A stretch of DNA of 64,000 nucleotides from a virus. The stretch is from positions 124,001 through 188,000 of the IMG/VR virus record IMGVR_UViG_3300034683_000192; one strand, given 5' to 3'. The notes beneath the pieces are model-generated. The model did no database searches. It saw only the letters and a program-made list of their open reading frames with translations, and was not told the DNA's origin. Shown here one piece after another: positions 1-9,284 of this stretch (position 1 is its first letter; every line of letters begins with the position of its first letter). A program made the position numbers and the translations under genes.

Positions 1-1452
1 GTACTTCAAGGCTCTGTGTCTATATACGCGAGCTCTCGATTGGTAGTGAGCTATTTGTCTGCTAAGATTTCCATTGTAGATATCTACGAATTCTGGAATG
101 TTACCACTCTTAAGAACACGTAAACGTCCGAGTCTCTGTTCTGCTCCAGGTTCACTACCATCTGAATCCGTACGAATGACCGTGCGAAGCATGGCAATGT
201 CAGTCCCTGTACCACATGCTTTAGGATTCCCGATGATGATGTCGGAAATCTCTTTATTCTCTTCGGGATCGTCCCCAAAGAATGTATTCACTTTAAGATC
301 AGGAAATTCACATTCCAGATATCGCTTGATCATTTCACCGAATGCACGAGTGAACCCAAATATCAGTAACTTTTCTCCAGGTTCTTTAACTCGCATGTAG
401 TGTATATTGATTATTGGAATAAGTACATTCCGTAAGAATCTTTGTCTTACTTTCGGGTTATTCTGAATATACCCTTCGTATCTCGGATGAGAATAGCCGT
501 GAAATGTATTGAACATCGATTCTTTTGGAATGTCCAGAAAATATTGATATCCTGTCACATTAACGTATTTGTGGTATTCCCCACCACTCACGAGCATTGA
601 GTCGGGATAAATCAGATCGAATATTGCTCGTTCACTTCTCTTGCTTCTCTTAGGCGTAGCAGAGAGATATCCATTGTGCTGAATAATAGACAAAAGATCG
701 ATTGTGACCAGTGTATGAAAACAAAGATGAAATTCATCGAAGAATTTTGCGCCAATCCCATAGTGCTTCTGAAAGTCCTCCCAAGTGGGCATTCCTTCAT
801 AGCTACCAAGACCCTGGGCAAATGCTTTAAGCGTGTCTAATGACGCTATGAATATCTTTGGCATCAATTCAGATGCCATGAGTCTGATGACCGAGTTTGC
901 TCCTTTAAGAACATAGACGTCATCTTCTTTGATATCTAATTGCTCAAGAACGGCATTTTTCCACTGATCAAGTAGACCATCCGAGACGATCATAGATGCC
1001 ACACCCATCTTTACGATAGCGGCATTGGCACTGAATGTCTTTCCTTTTCCTGTCTGCAAATCTGACCCACGCATAGGTAGGTTTTCATTTGCCAGATGAT
1101 CCACTACAGGAACTTGATATTCTCGAACTTCCCAGCCTTTGCGTAATTTGATGCATATTTTTCTTGGAGGAGCTACTTCTCCTTCAAACACTTCGTAGGG
1201 TATTTTTTGGAAAGTCAAGGAATCTTCAATAGAAGAAAGAAGCTGTCTAGGAACTCGCATTTCTCCATTTACGCGATCGTAAATGTAATATCTGTTCAGC
1301 AGTACAAACTTTCTGGAATTCTTATCGAATTCCATTTCTCGGCACTTATCAAGTACCCGGCGTATATCCCCTTTTCCATTCGCAACATCTCCGTTTTTTG
1401 AGCAACGGATTGCTACAAATGTGGGGTATACCGTTATGCACACAGGATCCAT
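1..1452 (-). CDS. UvsW-like SF2 DNA/RNA helicase (3' end cut by window)
   Basis: Partial gene: 484 codons are present and the frame is still open at base 1. Walker A QTGKGKTF is at residues 133-140, a DEFH box at 239-242, and an SF2 motif VI of the form EQRLGRLR at about 438-445, followed by a basic C-terminal stretch. This order is that of superfamily 2 helicases such as T4 UvsW, which remodel branched DNA and R-loops during recombination-dependent replication. The ATG at 1452 is preceded by CGAGGAT, a usable ribosome binding site. It lies downstream of the beta' C-half gene with two small genes between. Family assignment is firm; the exact role (UvsW against another DExH helicase) is inferred. 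Confidence 0.85.
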   Translation of the reverse strand, partial: MDPVCITVYPTFVAIRCSKNGDVANGKGDIRRVLDKCREMEFDKNSRKFVLLNRYYIYDRVNGEMRVPRQLLSSIEDSLTFQKIPYEVFEGEVAPPRKICIKLRKGWEVREYQVPVVDHLANENLPMRGSDLQTGKGKTFSANAAIVKMGVASMIVSDGLLDQWKNAVLEQLDIKEDDVYVLKGANSVIRLMASELMPKIFIASLDTLKAFAQGLGSYEGMPTWEDFQKHYGIGAKFFDEFHLCFHTLVTIDLLSIIQHNGYLSATPKRSKRSERAIFDLIYPDSMLVSGGEYHKYVNVTGYQYFLDIPKESMFNTFHGYSHPRYEGYIQNNPKVRQRFLRNVLIPIINIHYMRVKEPGEKLLIFGFTRAFGEMIKRYLECEFPDLKVNTFFGDDPEENKEISDIIIGNPKACGTGTDIAMLRTVIRTDSDGSEPGAEQRLGRLRVLKSGNIPEFVDIYNGNLSRQIAHYQSRARVYRHRALKY

Positions 1453-1475
1453 TAATAATCCTCGGTTAAAGGTTA

Positions 1476-1479
1476 CATA
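1476..1479 (-). promoter_or_regulatory. possible TATG-type (late) promoter
   Basis: On the minus strand the gap between the hairpin at 1506-1529 and the helicase start reads AATTTTATGTAACC. The TATG core in AT-rich surroundings resembles the phiKZ late element as I recall it. Spacing to the ATG is about 24 bases, shorter than at the other candidates (34-37). Weak on its own. Confidence 0.25.
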
Positions 1480-1505
1480 AAATTTGCATACTGTTTGTAG
1501 AGATA

Positions 1506-1529
1506 CACCGGGAGATTTCTCTCCCGGTG
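1506..1529 (-). terminator. hairpin after the 249-aa gene
   Basis: Perfect 10-bp stem CACCGGGAGA / TCTCCCGGTG with a 4-base loop, just past the stop codon of the gene at 1536. No U tract follows on the minus strand. Confidence 0.7.
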
Positions 1530-1535
1530 CAAGAA

Positions 1536-2285
1536 TCAGTCGACGATGATCCAGTCGGAATCAGCGGTCTTCTTCCACTTGAGAGGAAGAGAGAACACCT
1601 GACAAAGATAGACCAGAGAGTTGATGATCTGTGCTGCCATCACGTCAGAATTGATGGGACGATTATCCTTCTTGTTGGTGAGGTATTGATGCCACACCGA
1701 AAGATGGATAAACAACGTATTTACGTCGTCATCGTCTTCGTCGAGATCTTCGTGACGTATGTCGTACAGTTCCGCAGGAACGACCGCTGTATAGGTAAAG
1801 ATAGTTTCCTGCATGACAGGATAGACTCCGAGACCCTCAGCGACGAGCTTTGATGCATCTTCGTTGGATACACCTTTAAGTTCTGCGGTAAACAATACGC
1901 GATTCTCGCGATTTCTTTCTTCGATACCTCGGACAATCTCAGCGTATCGTTTTTTGGCAGCTGCTATCTCTTCAGGAGTTGCGCAGATTTCATTTGCCCA
2001 AATCGATACTTCTTTATCGCCGACTTTGACGACGGATGAAGAAGGAATATTGGGGTCAGTGACATTATCACCAGCAAACCCCTCGATTTCATCGGACATG
2101 CGCCCTACTGATTTGGAGAGATCTTCTTTGGCCGCAGGATGCATATCAACGTAGATGACATCCTTGGTAACCTCGTGTGTGACGACAAGTTTACCTTTGG
2201 TGGTATCCACATAGATCGGATCATCCTTACGATCTGTACCTTCCAAGGAAAAATCATCCTCGGAGACAATGTTAAGTTTTGCCAT
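1536..2285 (-). CDS. unknown protein, 249 aa
   Basis: I do not recognise this protein. It is acidic and probably soluble. It has an Asp/Glu-rich hinge with a DEDDDD run two thirds of the way in, then a mixed hydrophobic and aromatic C-terminal domain ending in WIIVD. ATG at 2285 is preferred over an in-frame GTG at 2294, because GAGTGG sits six bases before the ATG and the GTG has no ribosome binding site. It lies 13 bases downstream of the 164-aa gene and is probably co-transcribed with it; a hairpin ends the unit. It sits between polymerase and helicase genes, but nothing in the sequence gives a function. Confidence 0.8.
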   Translation of the reverse strand: MAKLNIVSEDDFSLEGTDRKDDPIYVDTTKGKLVVTHEVTKDVIYVDMHPAAKEDLSKSVGRMSDEIEGFAGDNVTDPNIPSSSVVKVGDKEVSIWANEICATPEEIAAAKKRYAEIVRGIEERNRENRVLFTAELKGVSNEDASKLVAEGLGVYPVMQETIFTYTAVVPAELYDIRHEDLDEDDDDVNTLFIHLSVWHQYLTNKKDNRPINSDVMAAQIINSLVYLCQVFSLPLKWKKTADSDWIIVD

Positions 2286-2298
2286 ACTGTCCACTCAC

Positions 2299-2793
2299 TT
2301 ATTCGGGGAGATTATCGACCTTCGGCCGATTCACGCCATTGATCGCCCACTGAAGAACACCACCGAGGAATTCCCAGAGTTTCGGGCGAATTCTTCCTGC
2401 GCAAACCGATTTTCCGATCTCGTGAGAGAAAGTCTTGATATTCACGGAAGAGGATGCTTCAGTATGTACGTAACCATGCCTGGTCATGACTTCGAGAAGA
2501 GAGATCTTCTTCTCGTATCCTTCAGTCGGGTGATACATGTTCGTTTCGGTATCCCTGACCAGACACACGAAATTCTCGACGTCCGTTTCGAGAATTGAGA
2601 GATTTTCTACATCGACTTCATCGGGTCGAGTTTCAAGCTCAAAGTACCGCTGAGCGATCACACTTGCAGGTGCCCAGGATACGTATCCGTCGATGTATGT
2701 AACTTTGTAACCAGGTTCACCAGTCTCGAAGTGTGCCTGAGGTTCAGCAGTGATGAGATTGATACCGATCAGATATTTCTTTTCCGAAGACAT
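2299..2793 (-). CDS. unknown protein, 164 aa
   Basis: No confident family. The N-terminal third contains a Gly-Tyr-Lys-Val-Thr-Tyr-x-Asp-Gly-Tyr-x-Ser-Trp-x-Pro segment. It resembles a short 'DGYxSWxP' motif found in many small phage proteins of unknown role, where it is followed by a helix (here VIAQRYFEL). The C-terminal half has a predicted helix with Cys (SVCAGRIRP) and a hydrophobic tail. The gene starts 37 bases below the hairpin that ends the polymerase unit, with AAGGAAC upstream of the ATG. It is likely the first gene of a two-gene unit with the 249-aa gene. Confidence 0.8.
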   Translation of the reverse strand: MSSEKKYLIGINLITAEPQAHFETGEPGYKVTYIDGYVSWAPASVIAQRYFELETRPDEVDVENLSILETDVENFVCLVRDTETNMYHPTEGYEKKISLLEVMTRHGYVHTEASSSVNIKTFSHEIGKSVCAGRIRPKLWEFLGGVLQWAINGVNRPKVDNLPE

Positions 2794-2829
2794 ATATGTT
2801 CCTTTGTTTTGTGGTTACAAAAAGAATAA

Positions 2830-2858
2830 GGCTCCGTACCCACAAAGGATACGGAGCC
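2830..2858 (-). terminator. hairpin ending the RNA polymerase beta/beta' unit
   Basis: Stem GGCTCCGTA / TACGGAGCC with further CC/GG pairing inside, directly after the beta' C-half stop codon. On the minus strand it is followed by TTATTCTTTTTG, one of the more U-rich tails among the hairpins here. Confidence 0.8.
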
Positions 2859-2866
2859 CCGATATC

Positions 2867-4852
2867 TTACCGAATCCAATCGTAGGAGAGACCGTAGTTC
2901 CGGTCAAACGCACCCACAACTCTGGAGACGGTATACATCGTCGGATCCGCGAATCTCTTCTTGTGTTCTTCGTACGAGAATTGTCCAGAGTACGTCCTGT
3001 TATGGATGATATCTGGAGTATTCCCGAAAATCACATGATCCAGATCTTCCACTATCGGAATATCCCACCGATCCTTATCGGTGATCATGTGTGCTTTCAA
3101 AATCATCTCGAGATGGAGAATGTTCGTCTTTGGAACTTTCGACCAGACAAGGTCGCAGAAGTGATCGAGCGCTTGTCCGAATGATTTGTATTTCGACAAT
3201 CCATTGCTCTCGAGGAATTTGATAACCGAGAGAACATAGGCATACGTCGAGTCGTTGACGATCGCTGCACGAAAGATCGGTATGGTCGGGATATCCTGCA
3301 TAGGAATCCACAGAACATTTTCATCGACCACGAGATCGATGTACTTTTCCTTCATGTACAGAAGAAACTCCATCGTCAGAAATGGCTTTTGACCATCGAC
3401 AATGAGAGGAAATTCTGACATGATACCAGATGGATCTTTCACCAGAATCGAGGATATGCTACTGAATCGATCTTCTGGAAGTGCAGCATCTTCTGTCAAT
3501 TCCAAAAGGTCGGACTGTGTTCCGTAGAAGTCATCGAAAAGAATCCCTACGGACCACGGCTCTTTGACATTTTTGAATTCAGGAGTCAGATGAATACCAT
3601 CTTCTTTTCGAACCAGAAAGTCTGTCGCTTGTGTCGGAATCACGTACAGTTGTGACAGAGTCTTGATCAGGTGTTTTGTTGAGAGAATCATCTGGGATAC
3701 CTGGGACACCACTTCCGATGCCGAGTTAATCCCGATGTTAATCCCGTTACTGTTCTTGAATTCGAATCCCTGAAGGAACTTGGGATACTCTTCAGAGATC
3801 CCTCGAACCGACAAGTTACGAAGAAGAAGTCCACCGCAGACCATGCATACGCCATCAGTATGACGACAACCACCAGGAGTGATCATGTTTACTTCATGGT
3901 CGATGAAGGACTTGATGTTTCTGCTCGTGAGAGGAATGATGCTACCATCATCCAGAATGATGAATTTTCCGACATAGTTCTTTGCGAAGCTTGCGCGAAT
4001 AGTGCGCCTGATCGTCTTGTGTGCTCCACAATCCGGCATATATGCCCGGAGAAGTTCCGCTGTGATAAGGTGCATCTTTCTGCCCCAATACTGAGACGTC
4101 TGGATGGCCTTATGGTTCATGATGGCAGCTTTTCTACCTGCCTGAGATTCGATAGCGAGATCGACTATGTTCTGCATCCCGGAAACGACAGAACCTTTCA
4201 CGGGACGAGGAATGACTTTGTCGTTGACTTCAGTACGAAGCCCAAGAGCAATGAGCACTTGCTGCAATTGGTTAGCATTCAGAATGTCTGCTTGTTGCCA
4301 ATGCAAAAGTGCTTCATTTTTGAGTAGACCTCTTGTACCAAGAGCTTTGCACAACTTTTCTTTGGCATCAGAGATCGTTTGTTCAATGACATTTGTTCCG
4401 TACTTGTTATCCAGATCAACCGAGATGATGGGTTTGATTACTGGATCTTGCACGATCTCAACGAGATCGACGATGGATATCCCGCAGTGATGTTCTGCAA
4501 GTTCCATCGTACCGAAGTCATCAAGATAGTTGATGCAATGCCAGAGTCTCCAAGTAAATTCATCGAGACCTCGTTCGTCGAGATCCAAATATATGTCGCC
4601 GTATACTTCAGACAAGATGGACTGGCAAACGGATTTGCTGAACACCTTGAATTCGTGCATATGCCTTTTCAGTACAGGCATGCCCATGCTGCGGTAGATT
4701 TCCCAAATAGGGAGATTGACGAGTACTTGCTGAATAAGGTGTTCACTTACACCATCGGCAAATTCTACGTCCACCCATCCTTGTGGATGTCGGTGTTTGG
4801 AGATGATTTCCTTTGCAAATGCATACGACATGTCTTCTTGTCTGATTAACAT
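2867..4852 (-). CDS. phage RNA polymerase beta' subunit, C-terminal half
   Basis: 661 residues covering the C-terminal half of an rpoC-type subunit. Cys275 (PDCGAHKT) with Cys329, Cys336 and Cys339 (CRHTDGVCMVC, spacing C-x6-C-x2-C) form the second beta' zinc site. Upstream, the stretch around residues 220-262 (ESQAGRKAAI...QYWGRKM) aligns with the trigger-loop/bridge region, and residues after the zinc site (GINSASEVVSQVSQ) match the conserved AAQSIGEPGTQ helix. ATG at 4852 is preferred: GGGAGG lies seven bases before it, and it overlaps the beta stop codon by seven bases, implying coupled translation. In phiKZ-like phages such halves assemble into the non-virion polymerase that reads middle/late genes; assignment to that enzyme is from gene order. 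Confidence 0.93.
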   Translation of the reverse strand: MLIRQEDMSYAFAKEIISKHRHPQGWVDVEFADGVSEHLIQQVLVNLPIWEIYRSMGMPVLKRHMHEFKVFSKSVCQSILSEVYGDIYLDLDERGLDEFTWRLWHCINYLDDFGTMELAEHHCGISIVDLVEIVQDPVIKPIISVDLDNKYGTNVIEQTISDAKEKLCKALGTRGLLKNEALLHWQQADILNANQLQQVLIALGLRTEVNDKVIPRPVKGSVVSGMQNIVDLAIESQAGRKAAIMNHKAIQTSQYWGRKMHLITAELLRAYMPDCGAHKTIRRTIRASFAKNYVGKFIILDDGSIIPLTSRNIKSFIDHEVNMITPGGCRHTDGVCMVCGGLLLRNLSVRGISEEYPKFLQGFEFKNSNGINIGINSASEVVSQVSQMILSTKHLIKTLSQLYVIPTQATDFLVRKEDGIHLTPEFKNVKEPWSVGILFDDFYGTQSDLLELTEDAALPEDRFSSISSILVKDPSGIMSEFPLIVDGQKPFLTMEFLLYMKEKYIDLVVDENVLWIPMQDIPTIPIFRAAIVNDSTYAYVLSVIKFLESNGLSKYKSFGQALDHFCDLVWSKVPKTNILHLEMILKAHMITDKDRWDIPIVEDLDHVIFGNTPDIIHNRTYSGQFSYEEHKKRFADPTMYTVSRVVGAFDRNYGLSYDWIR

Positions 4853-6990
4853 GCGCGTGCCTCCCAAGGGTCATCTCTTCGTACCATAGCTTCATCTCCA
4901 CCAATCTCGATACCACAAACCGTGAGAAGTTGATTCGTCACAGCGAGCATCGTATTGCTTTTCGTGAGTTGATCCTCATCAAAGTCGAGCCAATCGAGAC
5001 GAGTAGGTCTATCCATAGTCAACAACTGCTCGTTGAGAGCGTTGGTTGCTTCCGGAGAGTTGGCATACATCGTCAAGATCCGATAAGACAGCTTACCGAT
5101 GGCCATCGTCAGAAGACGATATTCATCTTCACCCAGTCTGATCGGAACCATACCAATCGGAGACTGAGATTTTGCTTTCTTATGCTTTGCTCTTACTGGT
5201 ACTCCGAGCTGGTTGACGTACGTCATACCGCACGATCTAGCGTGCGGAATTTTGCAGAGGATGTAGATGTACTTTCGCGCTATCCACATCGGTCTGATCG
5301 TACGAACTCTCCGAATTACGTTACCATCACTGTCAAGCTGATTGAACTCGACAGGTGTAGGCTTCACGTCATACTTCTTAACCATGTACTCCACCCACTC
5401 AGGGGTGATGGTCTCGAGAGTCGGAGGAATGACCAGAATCGGGTATCCCCGTTTACGGATTTCCCGCATGTACTGTTTGATACGCTTTGGCGTATTCACT
5501 GTCCGTGCAACGAGATCTGCGTATACCTCGTTAACATCAGCGAAGAACCCTAAGAGATCCTCAAACTGCTGTTCATCGTCATACTGTCGCTCTTCCCATC
5601 TGCGCATGACACACCCTGCAACGAAATTGATGAACTGCTCATAGAGCTGTCCCAAGTTCATGCGGTTAACCACCGCTTCGGGTGCAATGATGATATCTGC
5701 TACAGTCCCGTAATCATCTACGGGCATGTGCTCTTTCTTTCTGATTTCACTGATAACGCCTTTACCACCTTCACGTCCTGATGACTTGTTCCCAAGTGAT
5801 ACGACGTTGTCGTACTTGTAGGTGATAACGAGACGTGTGAACTGAATTGGTTCTCCCTTGAATGAGAACTTCGGAACAGTGCGAATTTCTTTGACTCGCT
5901 CTCTGTTAGCAGCGAGAATCAGTTTCGCACGTTCGACGAGTGATGAAAATTCAGGAGAAGGGGATCTGCTTTTCTTCTTGCACTCGTTTTCGTATACCTG
6001 AACGACCGTGCGATGAAATGCAAGTCCGTTGTCGATATACTTTTCAAGCTGAGCGAAAATGTTCTGGGGTGTCTTCACCTGACGATTGAAGTTTCGGTAG
6101 ACATCAATGTCGATGACAGTTGCACCCGGTTCTGCAAATCGAATATCGTCATGACTGAACTGCGGTTCGCAGAGCGCCATATCGGTCATGTCGCTGATCA
6201 TTGAAGATTCGTTGACTGTACGGAATCCACAGATGATTCCATCGTCACGAACTCGCTCGTGGATATCCGGCATGAACTTGTAATCATCACCAGTCGAATA
6301 AAGGTTCAGAGGAACCATATTCTTTTCGATGTCGATCACGAGAGTTCTGATCCCAAGAGTCCCCAGTCTCTTTGCAAGTTCATCAGAAATGCAGAATGCA
6401 TCTTCGACTGTTTCTTTTGCCGACATGTAGCACACGTTGGCATTGACGCCGAGACAATACTTGGAGTTTTGAACCGCAGGTGAATTGGTAAGTGTGATTC
6501 CTTTCGGAATACCGACACCAGCTCGTATGAAGTTGTCATTTACCCGATTTGCATAGCCGAAGCCATCCGCGCATTTCGTGTATCTGGAAACTTCTTTGTA
6601 GTGGACTTGTCCATCTTCGTCACCCACATAAACGACGACCATCGATGGATTGAACAGAATCGGATCAGCTCCGATCTGTGTGCGATATTTCGGAATGACT
6701 GCTACTGTGGTAGCTGCCTGTTCCATACGAGTGTCGTTGAATGTGTAATCTGCGAAATGTCTTTCGTATCCAGTACAAATTGCAGGTACCTCTGCACCAG
6801 CAGGAATAGGCGCCTGGACGATGTTACTGGAATACATCCCCATACGCTGAGACGTGATGAATTGTACGAACGGGACCAAGTTCGTTTTGGTCCCGAGTAA
6901 TCGGATGTCAGTCGAGAGATCTCGCATGAGTGGATATCTCTCAACAAATTCATCCCAATACTCTGGGATCGGAAACTCGGAGTTCCGCAT
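4846..6990 (-). CDS. phage RNA polymerase beta subunit, C-terminal half
   Basis: 714 residues. They begin near the rifampicin region equivalent (SQRMGMYSS... then PAICTGYE, matching the bacterial MQRQAVP...GTGME stretch). They contain GNKSSGREGGKGVIS at 400-414 and RMNLGQ at 443-448, the two best conserved C-terminal beta motifs, so the catalytic core and clamp side are present. The N-terminal half of beta is not in this window. ATG at 6990 has AGGAG upstream; a longer frame to 7059 would run through the promoter-like site at 7045-7055 and is rejected. Its stop overlaps the start of the beta' C-half, the same adjacency as gp71-73/gp74 in phiKZ. Confidence 0.93.
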   Translation of the reverse strand: MRNSEFPIPEYWDEFVERYPLMRDLSTDIRLLGTKTNLVPFVQFITSQRMGMYSSNIVQAPIPAGAEVPAICTGYERHFADYTFNDTRMEQAATTVAVIPKYRTQIGADPILFNPSMVVVYVGDEDGQVHYKEVSRYTKCADGFGYANRVNDNFIRAGVGIPKGITLTNSPAVQNSKYCLGVNANVCYMSAKETVEDAFCISDELAKRLGTLGIRTLVIDIEKNMVPLNLYSTGDDYKFMPDIHERVRDDGIICGFRTVNESSMISDMTDMALCEPQFSHDDIRFAEPGATVIDIDVYRNFNRQVKTPQNIFAQLEKYIDNGLAFHRTVVQVYENECKKKSRSPSPEFSSLVERAKLILAANRERVKEIRTVPKFSFKGEPIQFTRLVITYKYDNVVSLGNKSSGREGGKGVISEIRKKEHMPVDDYGTVADIIIAPEAVVNRMNLGQLYEQFINFVAGCVMRRWEERQYDDEQQFEDLLGFFADVNEVYADLVARTVNTPKRIKQYMREIRKRGYPILVIPPTLETITPEWVEYMVKKYDVKPTPVEFNQLDSDGNVIRRVRTIRPMWIARKYIYILCKIPHARSCGMTYVNQLGVPVRAKHKKAKSQSPIGMVPIRLGEDEYRLLTMAIGKLSYRILTMYANSPEATNALNEQLLTMDRPTRLDWLDFDEDQLTKSNTMLAVTNQLLTVCGIEIGGDEAMVRRDDPWEARAC

Positions 6991-7044
6991 TTTTAAACAT
7001 CTCCTGAGTTTGCAGATTATTGAATGAGGCAAGGATGCAAACAA

Positions 7045-7055
7045 GTAATATATAC
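7045..7055 (-). promoter_or_regulatory. early-type promoter, GTATATATTAC
   Basis: On the minus strand the site reads GGGTATATATTACTTG, 55 bases upstream of the beta C-half start. It contains TATATTAC, the phiKZ early-promoter element. It lies in the divergent spacer with the plus-strand gene at 7088, and because the core is nearly palindromic it could serve both directions. Confidence 0.65.
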
Positions 7056-7087
7056 CCACACCTCTTTTGGGAATCTAGGAGTTCGTT

Positions 7088-7441
7088 ATGATCGTTACCG
7101 ACCTTATTCAACGCCCGATGTCCGAACTCGAAGATATTGCTATCGAGTGGAGACTTTTCATAGAAGATCATCGGACCCTCATTATCTCCGAATCGACGCA
7201 AACTGAACTTACAGATGATATCATCGCCATGTACGAAAATAGACCAGAAGATTACATGGACTATTTGAAGCTTCCGCGCAGTATCACATGGATCATGCTC
7301 TGGCTTAATGGTTTTGGCAATGCGAATGATTTTCATCCACAGAAGACATTAATTGTACCGAGTATAAACACAATACGTACACTCCGTGAAGAGTACCGCA
7401 CATTCATTTCAGATCTTCAAAAGGTAGCAGTAACTGGGTAA
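7088..7441 (+). CDS. unknown protein, 117 aa
   Basis: I do not recognise it. Small, mostly helical, acidic N-terminal half (LTDDIIAMYENRPEDYMDYL) and an aromatic stretch ITWIMLWLNGFG that may be a short hydrophobic helix or core strand. AGGAG lies six bases before the ATG, and a strong bidirectional hairpin follows the stop, so it is a single-gene unit facing away from the polymerase operon. The opposite strand has a comparable open frame, but it lacks a good ribosome binding site and would overlap the beta start region. Confidence 0.7.
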   Translation: MIVTDLIQRPMSELEDIAIEWRLFIEDHRTLIISESTQTELTDDIIAMYENRPEDYMDYLKLPRSITWIMLWLNGFGNANDFHPQKTLIVPSINTIRTLREEYRTFISDLQKVAVTG

Positions 7442-7445
7442 CGAA

Positions 7446-7475
7446 TCTCTAGGGACGCATGAGCGTCCCTAGAGA
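7446..7475. terminator. bidirectional hairpin between convergent genes
   Basis: 13-bp perfect stem TCTCTAGGGACGC / GCGTCCCTAGAGA, loop ATGA. It sits between the plus gene ending at 7441 and the minus gene ending at 7486, so it can serve both transcripts. Confidence 0.8.
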
Positions 7476-7485
7476 AATGTGGGCG

Positions 7486-8094
7486 TTATGCCCAAACATC
7501 GACGATGATCGGATATCCAAGAAGAAGCCAGCTGGCTGGCACATTCGTCAGTGTATCGAAAAGCATCGGATGAAACACTTCAGTAAACAGTGCGCCACCC
7601 TTACTGAATGTATGTGTGGACTCTGTAAGGTCTTCACACCGAATCACCATGGCATTAAGAATTCTGCCACGGATAGTAGGAAGAACCATCGGGTCGATCA
7701 CTGCATGCAATCGACATTCCATTCCGATAAATCGATCCGCTATTCCTGTAGCACTGTCACGAGAAAGAGTTTTCTGAACAGTTCCCAGACTCTCGATCTT
7801 GAGCATCTGATCTGGTACAAGTTCTTTGAGATACTTGTCATGAATCTCGAACCCACCAGTTAATTTGAGCTGTTCAAGTTCTTTTTTGGTATGCTCAGTA
7901 AGAATGAACTTGATCTTTGTCAGCTCTTCGAGGTATTTTTCCTGAGTGATCTTACCAGTATTTATCGGAAGGATGAGACTGAGTTCTTTCCGACTCTCCC
8001 ACCAGTGGTCGGGTTCTTTGATTACTTTGGTAATCTTGAGAAAATGTGGTTGACGTACAATAATGTCTCGTGATTTGTCGGATGAGTGCCACAT
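7486..8094 (-). CDS. unknown protein next to baseplate spike, 202 aa
   Basis: Not recognised by sequence. It starts five bases after the stop of the putative baseplate spike gene and is surely in the same unit. Lys-rich helical middle (KKELEQLKL, DKYLKEL) and a hydrophobic C-terminal end (ASWLLLGYPIIVDVWA) that looks like buried strands rather than a membrane span. Position suggests a small baseplate or tail-tip component, as short genes often follow spike genes in myovirus-type modules, but this is inference from context only. Confidence 0.8.
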   Translation of the reverse strand: MWHSSDKSRDIIVRQPHFLKITKVIKEPDHWWESRKELSLILPINTGKITQEKYLEELTKIKFILTEHTKKELEQLKLTGGFEIHDKYLKELVPDQMLKIESLGTVQKTLSRDSATGIADRFIGMECRLHAVIDPMVLPTIRGRILNAMVIRCEDLTESTHTFSKGGALFTEVFHPMLFDTLTNVPASWLLLGYPIIVDVWA

Positions 8095-8099
8095 TTACT

Positions 8100-9224
8100 T
8101 TACTCTCCACGATTCTTATTCATGATTGATTCTTGCGCCAAAGCTCTGACTGCATCAGCCTGAGGACATCCAAGCTGATCCATACACGACGCAATGATCG
8201 TTAGAGCTTGACTTACCTGCTCCCATGCAGAGCAATGTCTGTTGGCTGCTCCGCCTCCTCCAGTATTTGGGGAGTTATTAGGAGTAGATCCTCGACCATT
8301 TTCTACATCTGTAGAAGGAGATCCGTATGTGCTATCTCCTGCTCCTGTAGAATAAGACTCCGCTTGTACATTTTTAGCGACGATGGTATCTGCTTCCATG
8401 GCACCCTTAATGCCTACACATTGTGCCTCGATGATCGCAGTACCATCAGCCTTCAAGAGAAGATTGTTTGCTTTCCAGACAGTAGTACCATCACCAGTTG
8501 TATTACTGGTAGTGATCACTGGAATATCCAGCACTAGCTGTCTGCCAGCTTTCATCAAGATATCTTCAGGTGCGATCTGTATGATACTTTTCTGTGCTAG
8601 ATCTATTATCGATCCATCTCGGTTTCTCATCCGTACTCGAGGAAGTTCCGAGTCTATGAGTATTTCATTGTTAGAGTCGTCACATACGACGAATCTATTA
8701 TTCTCCGGATCAAGTGCCAGGAAGTACGCATATTCTTCTCCATTAGCCTTGCTTGTACGAAGAAGAACACGTTTATGATGTTTTGTATCCAATTCAATGC
8801 AATATGTATTTTCGTCAGTCAGTGCAGCAATTGGTCCTGGGGCTCCACTGATACGGAAATTGAGTCGTTCAGGTCCACGAAGATTATCATCGCGACCTAT
8901 CGCGTCCCAGTAGTAATCATCCGCATCGGCATACTTCCATACCCAGACTTGTTCGTTCTTCCTGATATCTGGAGGATACGCTCTATTGGGATTCCCGATA
9001 TAGGTAGCCTCTACTGTATTGGTAGTAGTGGCACTTCCCTTATATCCCGTGAGTTCGTTCCCTATTTCTCGTGGATCGTCTACCGACCGGACATCTCCAG
9101 TGACAAAAGGAAGCATTTCCTTAAGATACACTTTGATGACACGAGAATCGGATTCTTTATCTTCTAACACAATACCCACAAATTGCGAGAATTGATTTCC
9201 ATTCGTTGAAGAATAATCAGGCAT
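8100..9224 (-). CDS. putative baseplate central spike (gp5/VgrG-like)
   Basis: 374 residues. The N-terminal part (FVGIVLEDKESD...RVIKVYLKEMLP) looks like the OB-fold domain that opens gp5, gpV and VgrG spike proteins. The central to C-terminal part (IIDLAQKSIIQIAP...ILMKAGRQLVLD...ANNLLLKADGTAII) has the short repeating strand pattern of a trimeric beta-helix spike. A Gly/Asn/Ser linker (SPNTGGGG) leads to a small Cys-containing helical C-terminus (HCSAWEQVSQ...IIASCMDQLGCPQ). ATG at 9224 has AAGGAG upstream; a longer frame to 9272 lacks one. Role: membrane-piercing tip of the contractile tail. Assignment rests on pattern, not a diagnostic motif. Confidence 0.6.
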   Translation of the reverse strand: MPDYSSTNGNQFSQFVGIVLEDKESDSRVIKVYLKEMLPFVTGDVRSVDDPREIGNELTGYKGSATTTNTVEATYIGNPNRAYPPDIRKNEQVWVWKYADADDYYWDAIGRDDNLRGPERLNFRISGAPGPIAALTDENTYCIELDTKHHKRVLLRTSKANGEEYAYFLALDPENNRFVVCDDSNNEILIDSELPRVRMRNRDGSIIDLAQKSIIQIAPEDILMKAGRQLVLDIPVITTSNTTGDGTTVWKANNLLLKADGTAIIEAQCVGIKGAMEADTIVAKNVQAESYSTGAGDSTYGSPSTDVENGRGSTPNNSPNTGGGGAANRHCSAWEQVSQALTIIASCMDQLGCPQADAVRALAQESIMNKNRGE

Positions 9225-9284
9225 GATGGTATCTCCTTCAAAGAATGATCGAACACTGAAAAATAAATACACACAATAAAGAAA

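Noticed and set aside
6991-7059. N-terminal extension of the beta C-half to 7059
   Set aside because: It would include the early-type promoter in the coding region, and only the ATG at 6990 has a ribosome binding site.
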